From positions 1 through 40,910 of IMG/VR virus record IMGVR_UViG_3300025921_000272: a DNA stretch of 40,910 nucleotides. One strand, 5' to 3'. The translations under genes and the position numbers were made by a program. The stretch is from a virus. Within the stretch, counting starts at the first letter, position 1, and every line of letters starts with the position of its first letter. The notes below the pieces were generated by a model that did no database searches, was not told the DNA's origin, and saw only the letters and a list, made by a program, of their open reading frames with translations. Positions 1 to 5,020 of the stretch are shown here, in pieces.

Positions 1-2
1 CA

Positions 3-62
3 ATAATGGAGGCTATAGGGGATGGTTATATGAATGAAGGTTCAATGATAGTTCAGATATAA
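3..62 (+). CDS. 3' end of an unidentified gene cut by the left edge
   Basis: An open frame runs from the window edge to a TAA at 60-62 and would encode 19 visible residues ending in SMIVQI. It lies directly before an AT-rich hairpin and the first rightward promoter, as expected for the tail of an upstream rightward gene. The piece is too short for any family call, and the frame may be open by chance. Confidence 0.3.
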   Translation: MMEAIGDGYMNEGSMIVQI

Positions 63-72
63 AATAAAAATG

Positions 73-106
73 TTCATATATAAAATAATATTAATTTATA
101 TATGAA
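73..106. other. AT-rich perfect hairpin after the partial left-edge gene
   Basis: The arms at 73-84 and 95-106 are perfect 12-base inverted repeats around a 10-base AT spacer. No T-tract follows, so it is a poor intrinsic terminator. It could protect a 3' end or form an AT-rich cruciform. Confidence 0.35.
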
Positions 107-144
107 TTAATATATTGAGAATTTATTAAGGATTTTGATAATGC

Positions 145-172
145 TTGACAAATAAATTTAATCTGATATGCT
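145..172 (+). promoter_or_regulatory. Sigma70-type promoter P1, extended -10
   Basis: A perfect TTGACA -35 (145-150), a 16-base spacer and a TATGCT -10 (167-172) preceded by TG (164-165) make a strong extended -10 sigma70 promoter. It points right, into the three small genes at 218-767. The -10 overlaps an inverted repeat at 170-184, which suggests regulation. Confidence 0.75.
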
Positions 173-184
173 CAGCGCCTGAGC
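170..184. promoter_or_regulatory. Operator-like palindrome on P1
   Basis: GCTCAG-CGC-CTGAGC is a perfect 6-base inverted repeat with a 3-base centre. It covers the end of the -10 and the expected transcription start of P1, the usual place for a repressor site. The RHH-like protein at 1624-1833 is one conceivable ligand, but this is only a guess. Confidence 0.5.
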
Positions 185-217
185 GGTGGGTTTGTTAAAT
201 GGAAAGGATGTGATGTG

Positions 218-418
218 ATGTTACAAACGCTTTACATGGTTCACGCCTGGTATACAGACATGTGCGAAGGTCCAAACGAACAGAACGCACATGCGTTTTT
301 CTTCACTGAATTAGAGGCGCGCAACTACGTATCAGAATTGATTACCTCTGATAAACGGTTCGATGATGGCGCTCCATTCACCACAAAAATTGTTCAGTAT
401 GAAATGGTGACAAAATGA
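218..418 (+). CDS. Small hypothetical protein (66 aa), first gene after P1
   Basis: I do not recognise this protein. It is small and mixed in composition, with aromatic residues and a TELEARNYVSEL stretch that reads as one helix. A GTG at 215 precedes the ATG at 218; the ATG is preferred because GGAAAGGA at 201-208 lies at normal ribosome-binding distance. The stop overlaps the next start as ATGA, so the two are probably translationally coupled. GC is higher than in the main early operon. Confidence 0.7.
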   Translation: MLQTLYMVHAWYTDMCEGPNEQNAHAFFFTELEARNYVSELITSDKRFDDGAPFTTKIVQYEMVTK

Positions 419-639
419 AAATCAAATTGATTAAATGCCTCATCTGTGACCATTGGCGCATGAAACGTGATAATGACCATTGCCCATGCTGCGGCGCCAT
501 CAAATTGCATTTGGGTATGAATCACGTAACCCATGTCAACCGCGATGGCAAGGAAATGGTTCGCGGCACAAGCCACTATCATTTCAAAGCTAATGCCCTG
601 GCGATCGCGCAAACCATTTACAATGGGAAGGGGAATTGA
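415..639 (+). CDS. Small zinc-ribbon protein (74 aa)
   Basis: Two cysteine pairs near the N-terminus, CLIC (8-11) and CPCC (24-27), make a compact zinc ribbon with a short knuckle spacing. The C-terminal half (HVTHVNRDGKEMVRGTSHYHF) is His-rich and may add ligands. Small zinc ribbons in phage early regions often bind nucleic acid or host proteins; the target here is unknown. It overlaps the upstream gene by four bases (ATGA) and is followed two bases later by another small gene, so all three appear to be one P1 transcript. Confidence 0.7.
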   Translation: MKIKLIKCLICDHWRMKRDNDHCPCCGAIKLHLGMNHVTHVNRDGKEMVRGTSHYHFKANALAIAQTIYNGKGN

Positions 640-641
640 TT

Positions 642-767
642 ATGAAAATCGAATTGACGGCCGCGCAAGTATTTCTAGTCTATCGAATGGTGAAAGAATT
701 AAAGGATATGGGATTGGGCACTAAAAGAGCCTGTGAGATAGTATCCAAGTTACTCGCGGCCAAATAA
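642..767 (+). CDS. Small helical protein (41 aa)
   Basis: The ATG at 642 follows a clear purine-rich ribosome-binding site (GGAAGGGGAA, 626-635). The 41-residue product is alternating polar and hydrophobic and reads as two helices, from about LTAAQVFLVYRMVKEL to TKRACEIVSKLLAAK. It has no family I can name. It is the last gene before the bidirectional terminator at 785-825. Confidence 0.6.
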   Translation: MKIELTAAQVFLVYRMVKELKDMGLGTKRACEIVSKLLAAK

Positions 768-784
768 TCATCAAGCACAAAAAC

Positions 785-830
785 AAATGGCCTAGAAGGG
801 AAATTAAAACCCTTCTAGGCCATTTTTATT
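785..830. terminator. Bidirectional intrinsic terminator
   Basis: A perfect 16-base inverted repeat (785-800 with 810-825) encloses a 9-base AT loop and has T-rich sequence on both sides: TTTATTT after it on the plus strand and TTTGTTTTT on the minus strand. It sits between the converging P1 transcript (stop at 767) and the leftward gene ending at 863, so it can stop both. Confidence 0.9.
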
Positions 831-862
831 TCACCTGGGACATACGCCCAGCTTGAAATCTA

Positions 863-1222
863 TTACACCGTGGCGGGCTTGACAGAGGCCAAAAGCGCGT
901 CAATTTGCTTGGTAGCCACATCCTGCGGAATACCCTGCGAAACCATATCCTTAATCATACGGTCACGAACAGCCGCAGGCGAGGACGGGTCAATAGCATA
1001 CTTGGAAGTAGCCTTTTGACGTGCCGAAGAATTCGCCGTCTGTTTAATACGCTGATTAGCAAGCTTCAAAACATCAGCAGGCGAAAACTTCTGAGCAAGT
1101 TCCTCGGAATTTTCCAGAATATCATAGGAAAATTCATAATCCACCGTGACTTCCGTTGAACCGTCCTTACCTTCGGAAAAATCCTTAACGGTCGCCTTCG
1201 CCTTTTCGGTGTTCTGTTTCAT
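863..1222 (-). CDS. Hypothetical protein (119 aa), the only leftward gene in the control segment
   Basis: I do not recognise this protein. It is soluble: a Lys/Glu-rich N-terminus, a short beta-like stretch (STEVTVDYEFSYD) and a helical C-terminal half with the segment AAVRDRMIKDMVSQGIPQDVATKQIDALL, which resembles a small helical domain. The open frame could start 22 codons earlier, but the ATG at 1222 is preferred because GAAGGGA lies just upstream and the longer version begins within a few bases of the promoter -10. It has its own strong leftward promoter (1279-1307) and ends at the shared terminator. Divergence from the early operon suggests an immediate-early or regulatory role; this is inference. 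Confidence 0.65.
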   Translation of the reverse strand: MKQNTEKAKATVKDFSEGKDGSTEVTVDYEFSYDILENSEELAQKFSPADVLKLANQRIKQTANSSARQKATSKYAIDPSSPAAVRDRMIKDMVSQGIPQDVATKQIDALLASVKPATV

Positions 1223-1278
1223 TTCCGTATGTCCCTTCGATTGGCAGCAAGTCAATTCCCGCTCGCCATCTATTAGTA

Positions 1279-1307
1279 ATCCTAACATGACCTGAAGAAT
1301 TTGTCAA
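1279..1307 (-). promoter_or_regulatory. Sigma70-type leftward promoter P2, extended -10
   Basis: Read on the minus strand: TTGACA (1307-1302), a 17-base spacer, then TAGGAT (1284-1279) with TG at the extended -10 position. It drives the gene ending at 863. P1, P2 and P3 share the same plan, a perfect -35 plus TG upstream of a weaker -10, which suggests recognition by the host housekeeping RNA polymerase early in infection. Confidence 0.75.
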
Positions 1308-1510
1308 GAGGCCATTTCAGAAAGCGGGAAGTTCAGATGGGTATATCTGGGGGGGACTCTCTCCCTGTTGAAAGTCGAATGGCACCCTCAACCGACCTCG
1401 CCGGTCCCACCTCGCATTTTCTGGTTCTCTTGTTTTTTTTTTTTTTTTTTTTTTTTATATATATAAAACCAGAACAGCATGGAAAATGAAAGTGTCCTCT
1501 TTTGAGGGCA
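1308..1510. promoter_or_regulatory. Gene-free control stretch between divergent promoters P2 and P3
   Basis: No credible gene lies between 1223 and 1623. This middle part holds a run of 24 T (1433-1456) inside an 8-base inverted repeat (TTCTGGTT 1419-1426, AACCAGAA 1467-1474). A small hairpin (1493-1510) lies directly before the P3 -35. The element CACCCTC at 1383-1389 recurs inverted as GAGGGTG at 1524-1530, and a related TTGAGGG lies at 1502-1508. Repeated sites of this kind next to two promoters fit an operator cluster; the T-run could also serve DNA bending or melting. Confidence 0.5.
1433..1456. repeat. Homopolymer of 24 T
   Basis: Twenty-four consecutive T residues, followed by ATATATATA, the longest homopolymer in the window. 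It is flanked by short inverted repeats. Its exact length may be uncertain, as runs of this size are error-prone in sequencing. Confidence 0.9.
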
Positions 1511-1539
1511 TTGACATCCGGCTGAGGGTGTGGTAAGCT
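1511..1539 (+). promoter_or_regulatory. Main early rightward promoter P3
   Basis: TTGACA at 1511-1516, a 17-base spacer and TAAGCT at 1534-1539, with TG at the extended -10 position (1531-1532). It is the only clear promoter upstream of the 19-kb rightward gene set beginning at 1624. The spacer contains the GAGGGTG element also found inverted at 1383-1389, a possible regulatory site. Confidence 0.65.
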
Positions 1540-1547
1540 ATTCAGTA

Positions 1548-1588
1548 GAGGGAGACTCCCTCCCAGAGAGGCCCATGTAAGACTTACA
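1548..1588 (+). promoter_or_regulatory. Two tight palindromes in the early-operon leader
   Basis: GAGGGAG-A-CTCCCTC (1548-1562) and TGTAAG-A-CTTACA (1576-1588) are perfect inverted repeats with a single central base. The one-base centre cannot close an RNA hairpin without melting pairs, so dimeric protein-binding sites are likelier than RNA structure. They start at about the expected P3 transcription start, where a bound dimer would block early transcription. Confidence 0.5.
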
Positions 1589-1623
1589 CGGTCCCGAGCT
1601 GGATTATCAAAAAATACGATAAA

Positions 1624-1833
1624 ATGCCTCGAAAATTAAGCAATTCATTACCAGCAAATCAAACAATAGATTTTCATAATAAAACATTATGGGAATTTCT
1701 AAGGATTATGGCTGGTAACAATAACATTTCGATATCTCAATTAGTAGAATGCGCGGTCGAAGATTTTTTAATTAGTCCCGAACGCGACAAGAAAATTACG
1801 CGCATGAAATTAATGAAAGAATTGGATAAATAA
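1624..1833 (+). CDS. Ribbon-helix-helix-like small protein (69 aa), probable regulator
   Basis: A short N-terminal strand region (NQTIDFH) is followed by two helices, TLWEFLRIMAGN and SISQLVECAVEDFL, with a turn between them, the order seen in Arc/MetJ/CopG-type ribbon-helix-helix proteins. These act as dimers on short palindromes. It is the first gene after P3 and lies next to two palindromes, so autoregulation is plausible. No strong ribosome-binding site is visible before its ATG. Assignment is by pattern only. Confidence 0.6.
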   Translation: MPRKLSNSLPANQTIDFHNKTLWEFLRIMAGNNNISISQLVECAVEDFLISPERDKKITRMKLMKELDK

Positions 1834-1834
1834 C

Positions 1835-2053
1835 ATGCACAATTACAACGAAGTTCAAAACTTTAAGAATGAACACAGGAATTGTTCTCTTAAAGTTGTA
1901 TTAACGGCTGATAAAAAGAATACCGTTGTAATTCTTTGCGCGACCCATAATTCACATATCATTACGTCAATTCCGTATCGTCAATTTTGTTTGCATATTG
2001 ATAAATGCGCTGGATTAAATTCGTGTCCGCGCAATTATTCATGTTGTGAGTAG
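1835..2053 (+). CDS. Hypothetical Cys/His-containing protein (72 aa)
   Basis: I do not recognise this protein. The middle alternates like beta strands (LKVVLTADKKNTVVILCA). The C-terminus is rich in cysteine (FCLHIDKCAGLNSCPRNYSCC), which could bind zinc. The ATG lies one base after the upstream stop, so it is probably coupled to the RHH-like gene. Confidence 0.55.
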   Translation: MHNYNEVQNFKNEHRNCSLKVVLTADKKNTVVILCATHNSHIITSIPYRQFCLHIDKCAGLNSCPRNYSCCE

Positions 2054-2071
2054 GAAATAGGTAATTAAACC

Positions 2072-2407
2072 ATGTCTTCAAAGGCACGACGGCATACACA
2101 TAAATATCATCAGGTTCGAGTTGGAAGTGATAATGTATGGGCTTGTGCATTGCCATATTGCTCTCATTATATGCCAGCTCATATGTCCAATATGGTTCCT
2201 GGTAAAGCATCTATTTGCTGGTCATGTAACGAGGAATTCATTTTAGATCCTGTTAACATGAAAATGGAAAAACCCATTTGCAGTGAATGTTCATTAATCA
2301 AGTCTATCGCGGACGGAAATCCAGAATTAAAACATGAAGATGATACGAATAAATCTCATGTTGAACCGATAACTAAAAATAAATTATTGGATTTGTTTAA
2401 GGAATAG
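2072..2407 (+). CDS. Phage zinc-finger protein (111 aa)
   Basis: Three cysteine pairs, C25/C30, C49/C52 and C70/C73, plus a His-rich N-terminus (RRHTHKYH), indicate a folded zinc-binding domain, with VWACALPYCSHYMP followed by CWSCNE and CSEC. This layout recurs in conserved phage hypothetical proteins as far as I recall; no activity is known to me. The C-terminal tail after residue 75 looks flexible. Confidence 0.65.
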   Translation: MSSKARRHTHKYHQVRVGSDNVWACALPYCSHYMPAHMSNMVPGKASICWSCNEEFILDPVNMKMEKPICSECSLIKSIADGNPELKHEDDTNKSHVEPITKNKLLDLFKE

Positions 2408-2416
2408 GTGATTATC

Positions 2417-2638
2417 ATGGCAACAGTTACAGTTAAAATCGAGATGAAAATCGCGGTTGATGAATTGCAATATGAGAATGATGGATTTATCGGTAAAAAG
2501 AATATCGAAGAAGCATTTAAAAAGGAATTCGAGCTGGGACAGATTAAATCAACGGAATATGATTTAGAATATTCTGTTATTAATTCCAAAGTAGAAGTTG
2601 ATAATTTCATTTCTCAATTGGAAATTAATCATGAATAA
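2417..2638 (+). CDS. Small hypothetical protein (73 aa)
   Basis: I do not recognise this protein. It begins with a beta-like strand (ATVTVKIEMKIAV) and continues with charged helix (NIEEAFKKEFELG) and strand (EYDLEYSVINSKVEV), a small alpha-beta fold. The ATG at 2417 is chosen over a GTG at 2408 because an AGGTGA element lies at proper distance. It overlaps the next small gene by eight bases. Confidence 0.6.
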   Translation: MATVTVKIEMKIAVDELQYENDGFIGKKNIEEAFKKEFELGQIKSTEYDLEYSVINSKVEVDNFISQLEINHE

Positions 2639-2741
2639 TAATTCATCAGCATATTTAGCTGGAATTCTAATTCTATTAACAGTTATCACGGTTGAGATAA
2701 TTGAAATTGCCAATTCATTATCTGTTTTGGCGGGTAAATAA
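2631..2741 (+). CDS. Small single-pass membrane protein (36 aa)
   Basis: The product has one hydrophobic segment of about 20 residues (roughly 8-27, AYLAGILILLTVITVEII) between short polar ends, so it should insert into the inner membrane. It overlaps the upstream gene and ends two bases before the next start, which argues for real translation. It is too short and simple for a function; a holin cannot be claimed from one segment in an early operon. Confidence 0.5.
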   Translation: MNNNSSAYLAGILILLTVITVEIIEIANSLSVLAGK

Positions 2742-2743
2742 TT

Positions 2744-2929
2744 ATGATGGCATCAATTGCAGAGCAAAAAAGATTTTTAAATCAAATAAATGTAGTTTCA
2801 ACGAATAAATTGTTTGAATTAAAAATTTTATTGAAAGATTTGATTTCTAACGGTAACGCGACCGAAAATGATAAATTATTCCTTGATAGGGTAGAACAAG
2901 AATTATCATCGCGAATTGAAAATCATTAA
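2744..2929 (+). CDS. Small helical hypothetical protein (60-61 aa)
   Basis: Mostly helical and charged, with heptad-like spacing in LFELKILLKDLISNGN and NDKLFLDRVEQELSSRIE. It starts at either of two adjacent ATG codons (2744 or 2747), two bases after the membrane-protein stop. No family is recognised. Confidence 0.55.
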   Translation: MMASIAEQKRFLNQINVVSTNKLFELKILLKDLISNGNATENDKLFLDRVEQELSSRIENH

Positions 2930-2985
2930 TCATCGCGGCCGGAACGGACGTAACCAATAATACCAATAGTGCTAAAAATATCATT

Positions 2986-3075
2986 ATGAATAACATGTTC
3001 AAATATCAATACATAAGAATCGATTGGGATATCTTTATCGAGATGAAATATATTCCATTAATAATGATTAATTAA
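2986..3075 (+). CDS. Possible 29-aa ORF before structured RNA A
   Basis: An ATG at 2986 opens a 29-codon frame rich in Ile and aromatic residues (MNNMFKYQYIRIDWDIF...). No ribosome-binding site is clear. It ends 11 bases before the structured RNA at 3086. It may be a real micro-protein or chance. Confidence 0.25.
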   Translation: MNNMFKYQYIRIDWDIFIEMKYIPLIMIN

Positions 3076-3085
3076 TTATTTTTAT

Positions 3086-3173
3086 GGGCTGATGATTAAT
3101 TGGGAATTTAAGGGACGATATTAGCAGTGTCGTCAAATTAAATTCACCGCCTGCTAAAATTAATCATCAGTCC
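3086..3173 (+). ncRNA. Candidate pseudoknotted structured RNA A
   Basis: Four mutually compatible helices can be read. A 16-base outer stem (3086-3101 with 3158-3173) has one G-U pair. An 8-base stem (3104-3111 with 3138-3145) and a nested 5-base stem (3114-3118 with 3130-3134) are perfect. A perfect 7-base pairing joins the terminal loop (TTAGCAG, 3121-3127) to CTGCTAA (3151-3157). The last pairing crosses the inner stem and so forms a pseudoknot stacked against the outer stem. Terminal-loop-to-internal-loop pairing recalls twister-type ribozymes in topology, but I do not see twister conserved bases. No open frame fits the region. It could be a ribozyme, riboswitch-like element or processing signal. 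Confidence 0.6.
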
Positions 3174-3219
3174 TTATAAGCAATTAATTAAAAATCTATC
3201 AGCAATTCAAAGGAAAATT

Positions 3220-3264
3220 ATGTTCAAAATGACATTCCAATTGACGAGGTTAATTAATCAATGA
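3220..3264 (+). CDS. 14-codon leader ORF coupled to the 253-aa gene
   Basis: AAAGGA (3209-3214) precedes an ATG at 3220 that opens 14 codons (MFKMTFQLTRLINQ) and ends in a TGA overlapping the ATG of the next gene (ATGA, 3261-3264). The downstream gene has no good ribosome-binding site of its own, so this leader likely brings ribosomes to it. It lies 46 bases after structured RNA A, which could control it. Confidence 0.45.
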   Translation: MFKMTFQLTRLINQ

Positions 3265-4022
3265 ATCATCCATTTGTCGCGTCCCAATTAGATGTAAATA
3301 TCTGTGCTAATCCTAAATGTAAACGGTCTTTAAAAGATCATTCATTAGAAGCACAATGCGAAGCCTGTCCTAACATCGGACCTTGCGATTTATTCGGTGA
3401 TATCCTCCTCTGTAAGTCTTGCCTAGCAAAAGAATATCAAGCCGCAATTAAAAAAGCTGAGGAAAATTCCGCGGCTTATAATCTTGCTTTATCCGCTAAG
3501 ATGGATGCATTGGTTCAAATTAAAACAGATTTCTTTAATGCCGAAACAGTAGCAATTGCTGAACTTAAATCAATTATTGAGAATGATTCAACAATTGAGA
3601 ATAAGAATTACAAATTAGCAGAGGCAGTTTTAGAACGATATAAGGGATTTAAACAAGCGATATTTGAAAAGCGCGAGGAATTGTTAGGTTTGGAAAATCA
3701 GCAGAAAGCTGACCAAATTTTCCTAAATAATCTCGCGATTAAATTGCAAAAAGAAGAACGTGAAAGGTTAAATCTTAACGCGCCTGATTATGTCCCTGAT
3801 AAACCAAAGGAAACCAAATTACCTGCGATTAAAGTTGCAAAAGAAGATAAGAATATTTTAGCATTCTCAAAGATGATGAAAATCCCATTTGAGCAAGCTA
3901 AAAGGTTATATGAAGCTAGATTAGCAGCCGCGAAAGAATCTAATAAACCCGCGATTGTTGAGGAATCAAAATCACCATCTACTGAAGAAATAATGAATAA
4001 TGAAGAAGAATTTGAAGATTAA
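3261..4022 (+). CDS. N-terminal zinc-finger plus coiled-coil protein (253 aa)
   Basis: Residues 15-55 carry cysteine pairs (CANPKC, CEAC, GPC, CKSC) that make a zinc-binding head. From about residue 60 to 170 the protein is long, charged helix with heptad-like spacing, a coiled coil. The C-terminal third is Lys/Glu/Pro-rich and acidic at the end (NNEEEFED). I do not recognise the family. A zinc head on a helical stalk fits a DNA- or RNA-linked scaffold or adaptor, which is inference. Translation is probably coupled to the 14-codon leader. Confidence 0.6.
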   Translation: MNHPFVASQLDVNICANPKCKRSLKDHSLEAQCEACPNIGPCDLFGDILLCKSCLAKEYQAAIKKAEENSAAYNLALSAKMDALVQIKTDFFNAETVAIAELKSIIENDSTIENKNYKLAEAVLERYKGFKQAIFEKREELLGLENQQKADQIFLNNLAIKLQKEERERLNLNAPDYVPDKPKETKLPAIKVAKEDKNILAFSKMMKIPFEQAKRLYEARLAAAKESNKPAIVEESKSPSTEEIMNNEEEFED

Positions 4023-4024
4023 TT

Positions 4025-4216
4025 ATGAATGATGAAATTGATATTACAATAACAATTGGAACCAAAAAACTAAGAAAAATTAGAGAATTTATTAAAAATG
4101 ATTTTAAAGAATTAACAATAAATATTGAACCTGATGATTCTGAGGTGGAAGAGTATTTATTTGAAGTATTAACATATCTTTTAGCAATGATTAAAACTTC
4201 TGATAAACTTTTTTAA
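4025..4216 (+). CDS. Small acidic hypothetical protein (63 aa)
   Basis: I do not recognise this protein. It starts three bases after the upstream stop in an AATTATG context. A strand-like start (DIDITITIG) is followed by a basic helix (KKLRKIREFIKNDF) and an acidic, then hydrophobic end (VEEYLFEVLTYLLAMI). The hydrophobic end is short for a membrane segment. Confidence 0.55.
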   Translation: MNDEIDITITIGTKKLRKIREFIKNDFKELTINIEPDDSEVEEYLFEVLTYLLAMIKTSDKLF

Positions 4217-4225
4217 TTAATCATC

Positions 4226-4369
4226 ATGTGGCATCTCACTATTGATATAAATCGCGCGAATGATTCTATTGATAAAAGAATTTATCGATTTATCACCTTA
4301 CGTGAGATGATTAGATTTATCGAGCAATATCAATTTCAACGTATGATGATTGAATATGTAAAGGATTGA
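4226..4369 (+). CDS. Small hypothetical protein (47 aa)
   Basis: The ATG at 4226 opens 47 codons; the product reads MWHLTIDINRAND and then two basic helices ending in EYVKD. It ends at a TGA overlapping the ATG cluster of the next gene. Gene-to-gene packing and lack of other coding support it; the function is unknown. Confidence 0.5.
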   Translation: MWHLTIDINRANDSIDKRIYRFITLREMIRFIEQYQFQRMMIEYVKD

Positions 4370-4371
4370 TG

Positions 4372-4473
4372 ATGATTAAATTTTCAATTCGTCATAAGGA
4401 GTTAAGAAAATTTAAACCATTCTTTATTCAGGATAATATGATCGCTCTTTATTGGTTTCGGATTGAATGGTAA
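4372..4473 (+). CDS. Small basic/aromatic protein (33 aa)
   Basis: Two overlapping ATG codons (4369 and 4372) are possible; 4372 is better spaced from AAGGA at 4361-4365. The 33-residue product is basic and aromatic (IRHKELRKFKPFF, LYWFRIEW). No family is recognised. Confidence 0.45.
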   Translation: MIKFSIRHKELRKFKPFFIQDNMIALYWFRIEW

Positions 4474-4479
4474 ATAATT

Positions 4480-4665
4480 ATGATTAGAATTACTTGTATT
4501 AATTGCAAGAAAATTTTTAGAATTAGAAAAGTAAATTTTAGGAACAGATGTAGAAAATGCGCTAATATTTCATCACCAAATAGAAGTCATAAAATAAAAG
4601 TTACTAAGAAATTTGAAGCAATTCCAGAATCAGTTAATAAAATTAATAAGCGTAAGAAGAAATAA
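4480..4665 (+). CDS. Basic zinc-ribbon protein (61 aa)
   Basis: Cysteine pairs CINC (6-9) and CRKC (29-32) form a zinc ribbon, followed by a strongly basic tail ending in NKRKKK. The charge suggests nucleic-acid binding. It starts six bases after the upstream stop in an AATTATG context. It resembles the zinc ribbon at 19484-19705 in general style only. Confidence 0.6.
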   Translation: MIRITCINCKKIFRIRKVNFRNRCRKCANISSPNRSHKIKVTKKFEAIPESVNKINKRKKK

Positions 4666-4681
4666 TTTAATAATGGTTTTG

Positions 4682-4731
4682 GAATTCTTTTTTGATTATT
4701 CATCGCTTATAACAAAATTAAAAAAGAATTC
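4682..4731 (+). other. Perfect 12-base hairpin in the 4666-4770 gap
   Basis: GAATTCTTTTTT (4682-4693) pairs perfectly with AAAAAAGAATTC (4720-4731) around a 26-base loop. The 3' arm is A-rich, so it is not a normal plus-strand terminator. It lies upstream of a gene with a clear ribosome-binding site and may protect or pace the transcript. Confidence 0.4.
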
Positions 4732-4770
4732 TTAAGTTATTATTAATTAACAATTAAAAGGAAAATCAAA

Positions 4771-5001
4771 ATGAAAAAGAAAAAGAAAACAAAAATTATC
4801 GCGCCAAGATTGTATAACAATCACATTAGAATCAAATTCGGTCACGGTTTACCTGAAGAAATTAAAGAAGGTTTGAAGGAAATCGCGAGAAAAGATAATA
4901 TCTCTATGTCATATTTGTTAGAAGAGATTATTATCGATTACTTCAATCTACCGCGGCCGAAATATAAGAATAAGAATAAGATGCCACTGCTCAAATTCTG
5001 A
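4771..5001 (+). CDS. Ribbon-helix-helix-like basic protein (76 aa)
   Basis: After a Lys-rich start, a strand-like segment (HIRIKFG) precedes two helices, PEEIKEGLKEIARKDN and SMSYLLEEIIIDYF, with the ISMSYLLEE turn typical of CopG/Arc ribbon-helix-helix domains. It should bind DNA as a dimer. AAAAGGAAAA precedes the ATG at a normal distance. It is a second copy of the fold type seen at 1624-1833, without obvious close sequence identity. Confidence 0.6.
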   Translation: MKKKKKTKIIAPRLYNNHIRIKFGHGLPEEIKEGLKEIARKDNISMSYLLEEIIIDYFNLPRPKYKNKNKMPLLKF

Positions 5002-5020
5002 TTCTTAAAGAAATTATATC

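Noticed and set aside
601-608. HIP1 palindrome GCGATCGC as a sign of a cyanobacterial host
   Set aside because: Only two copies were noticed (601-608 and 5165-5172), far below the density seen in HIP1-rich genomes.
394-612. Minus-strand frame opposite the zinc-ribbon gene
   Set aside because: It lies fully antisense to a better supported gene with P1, a ribosome-binding site and the ATGA overlap.
1301-1489. Open frame with a Phe run translated from T24
   Set aside because: The Phe run is only the homopolymer; there is no ribosome-binding site, and the frame lies over the P2 -35 and the control repeats.
2631-2741. 36-aa membrane protein as a holin
   Set aside because: One hydrophobic segment in an early operon far from the endolysin is not enough.
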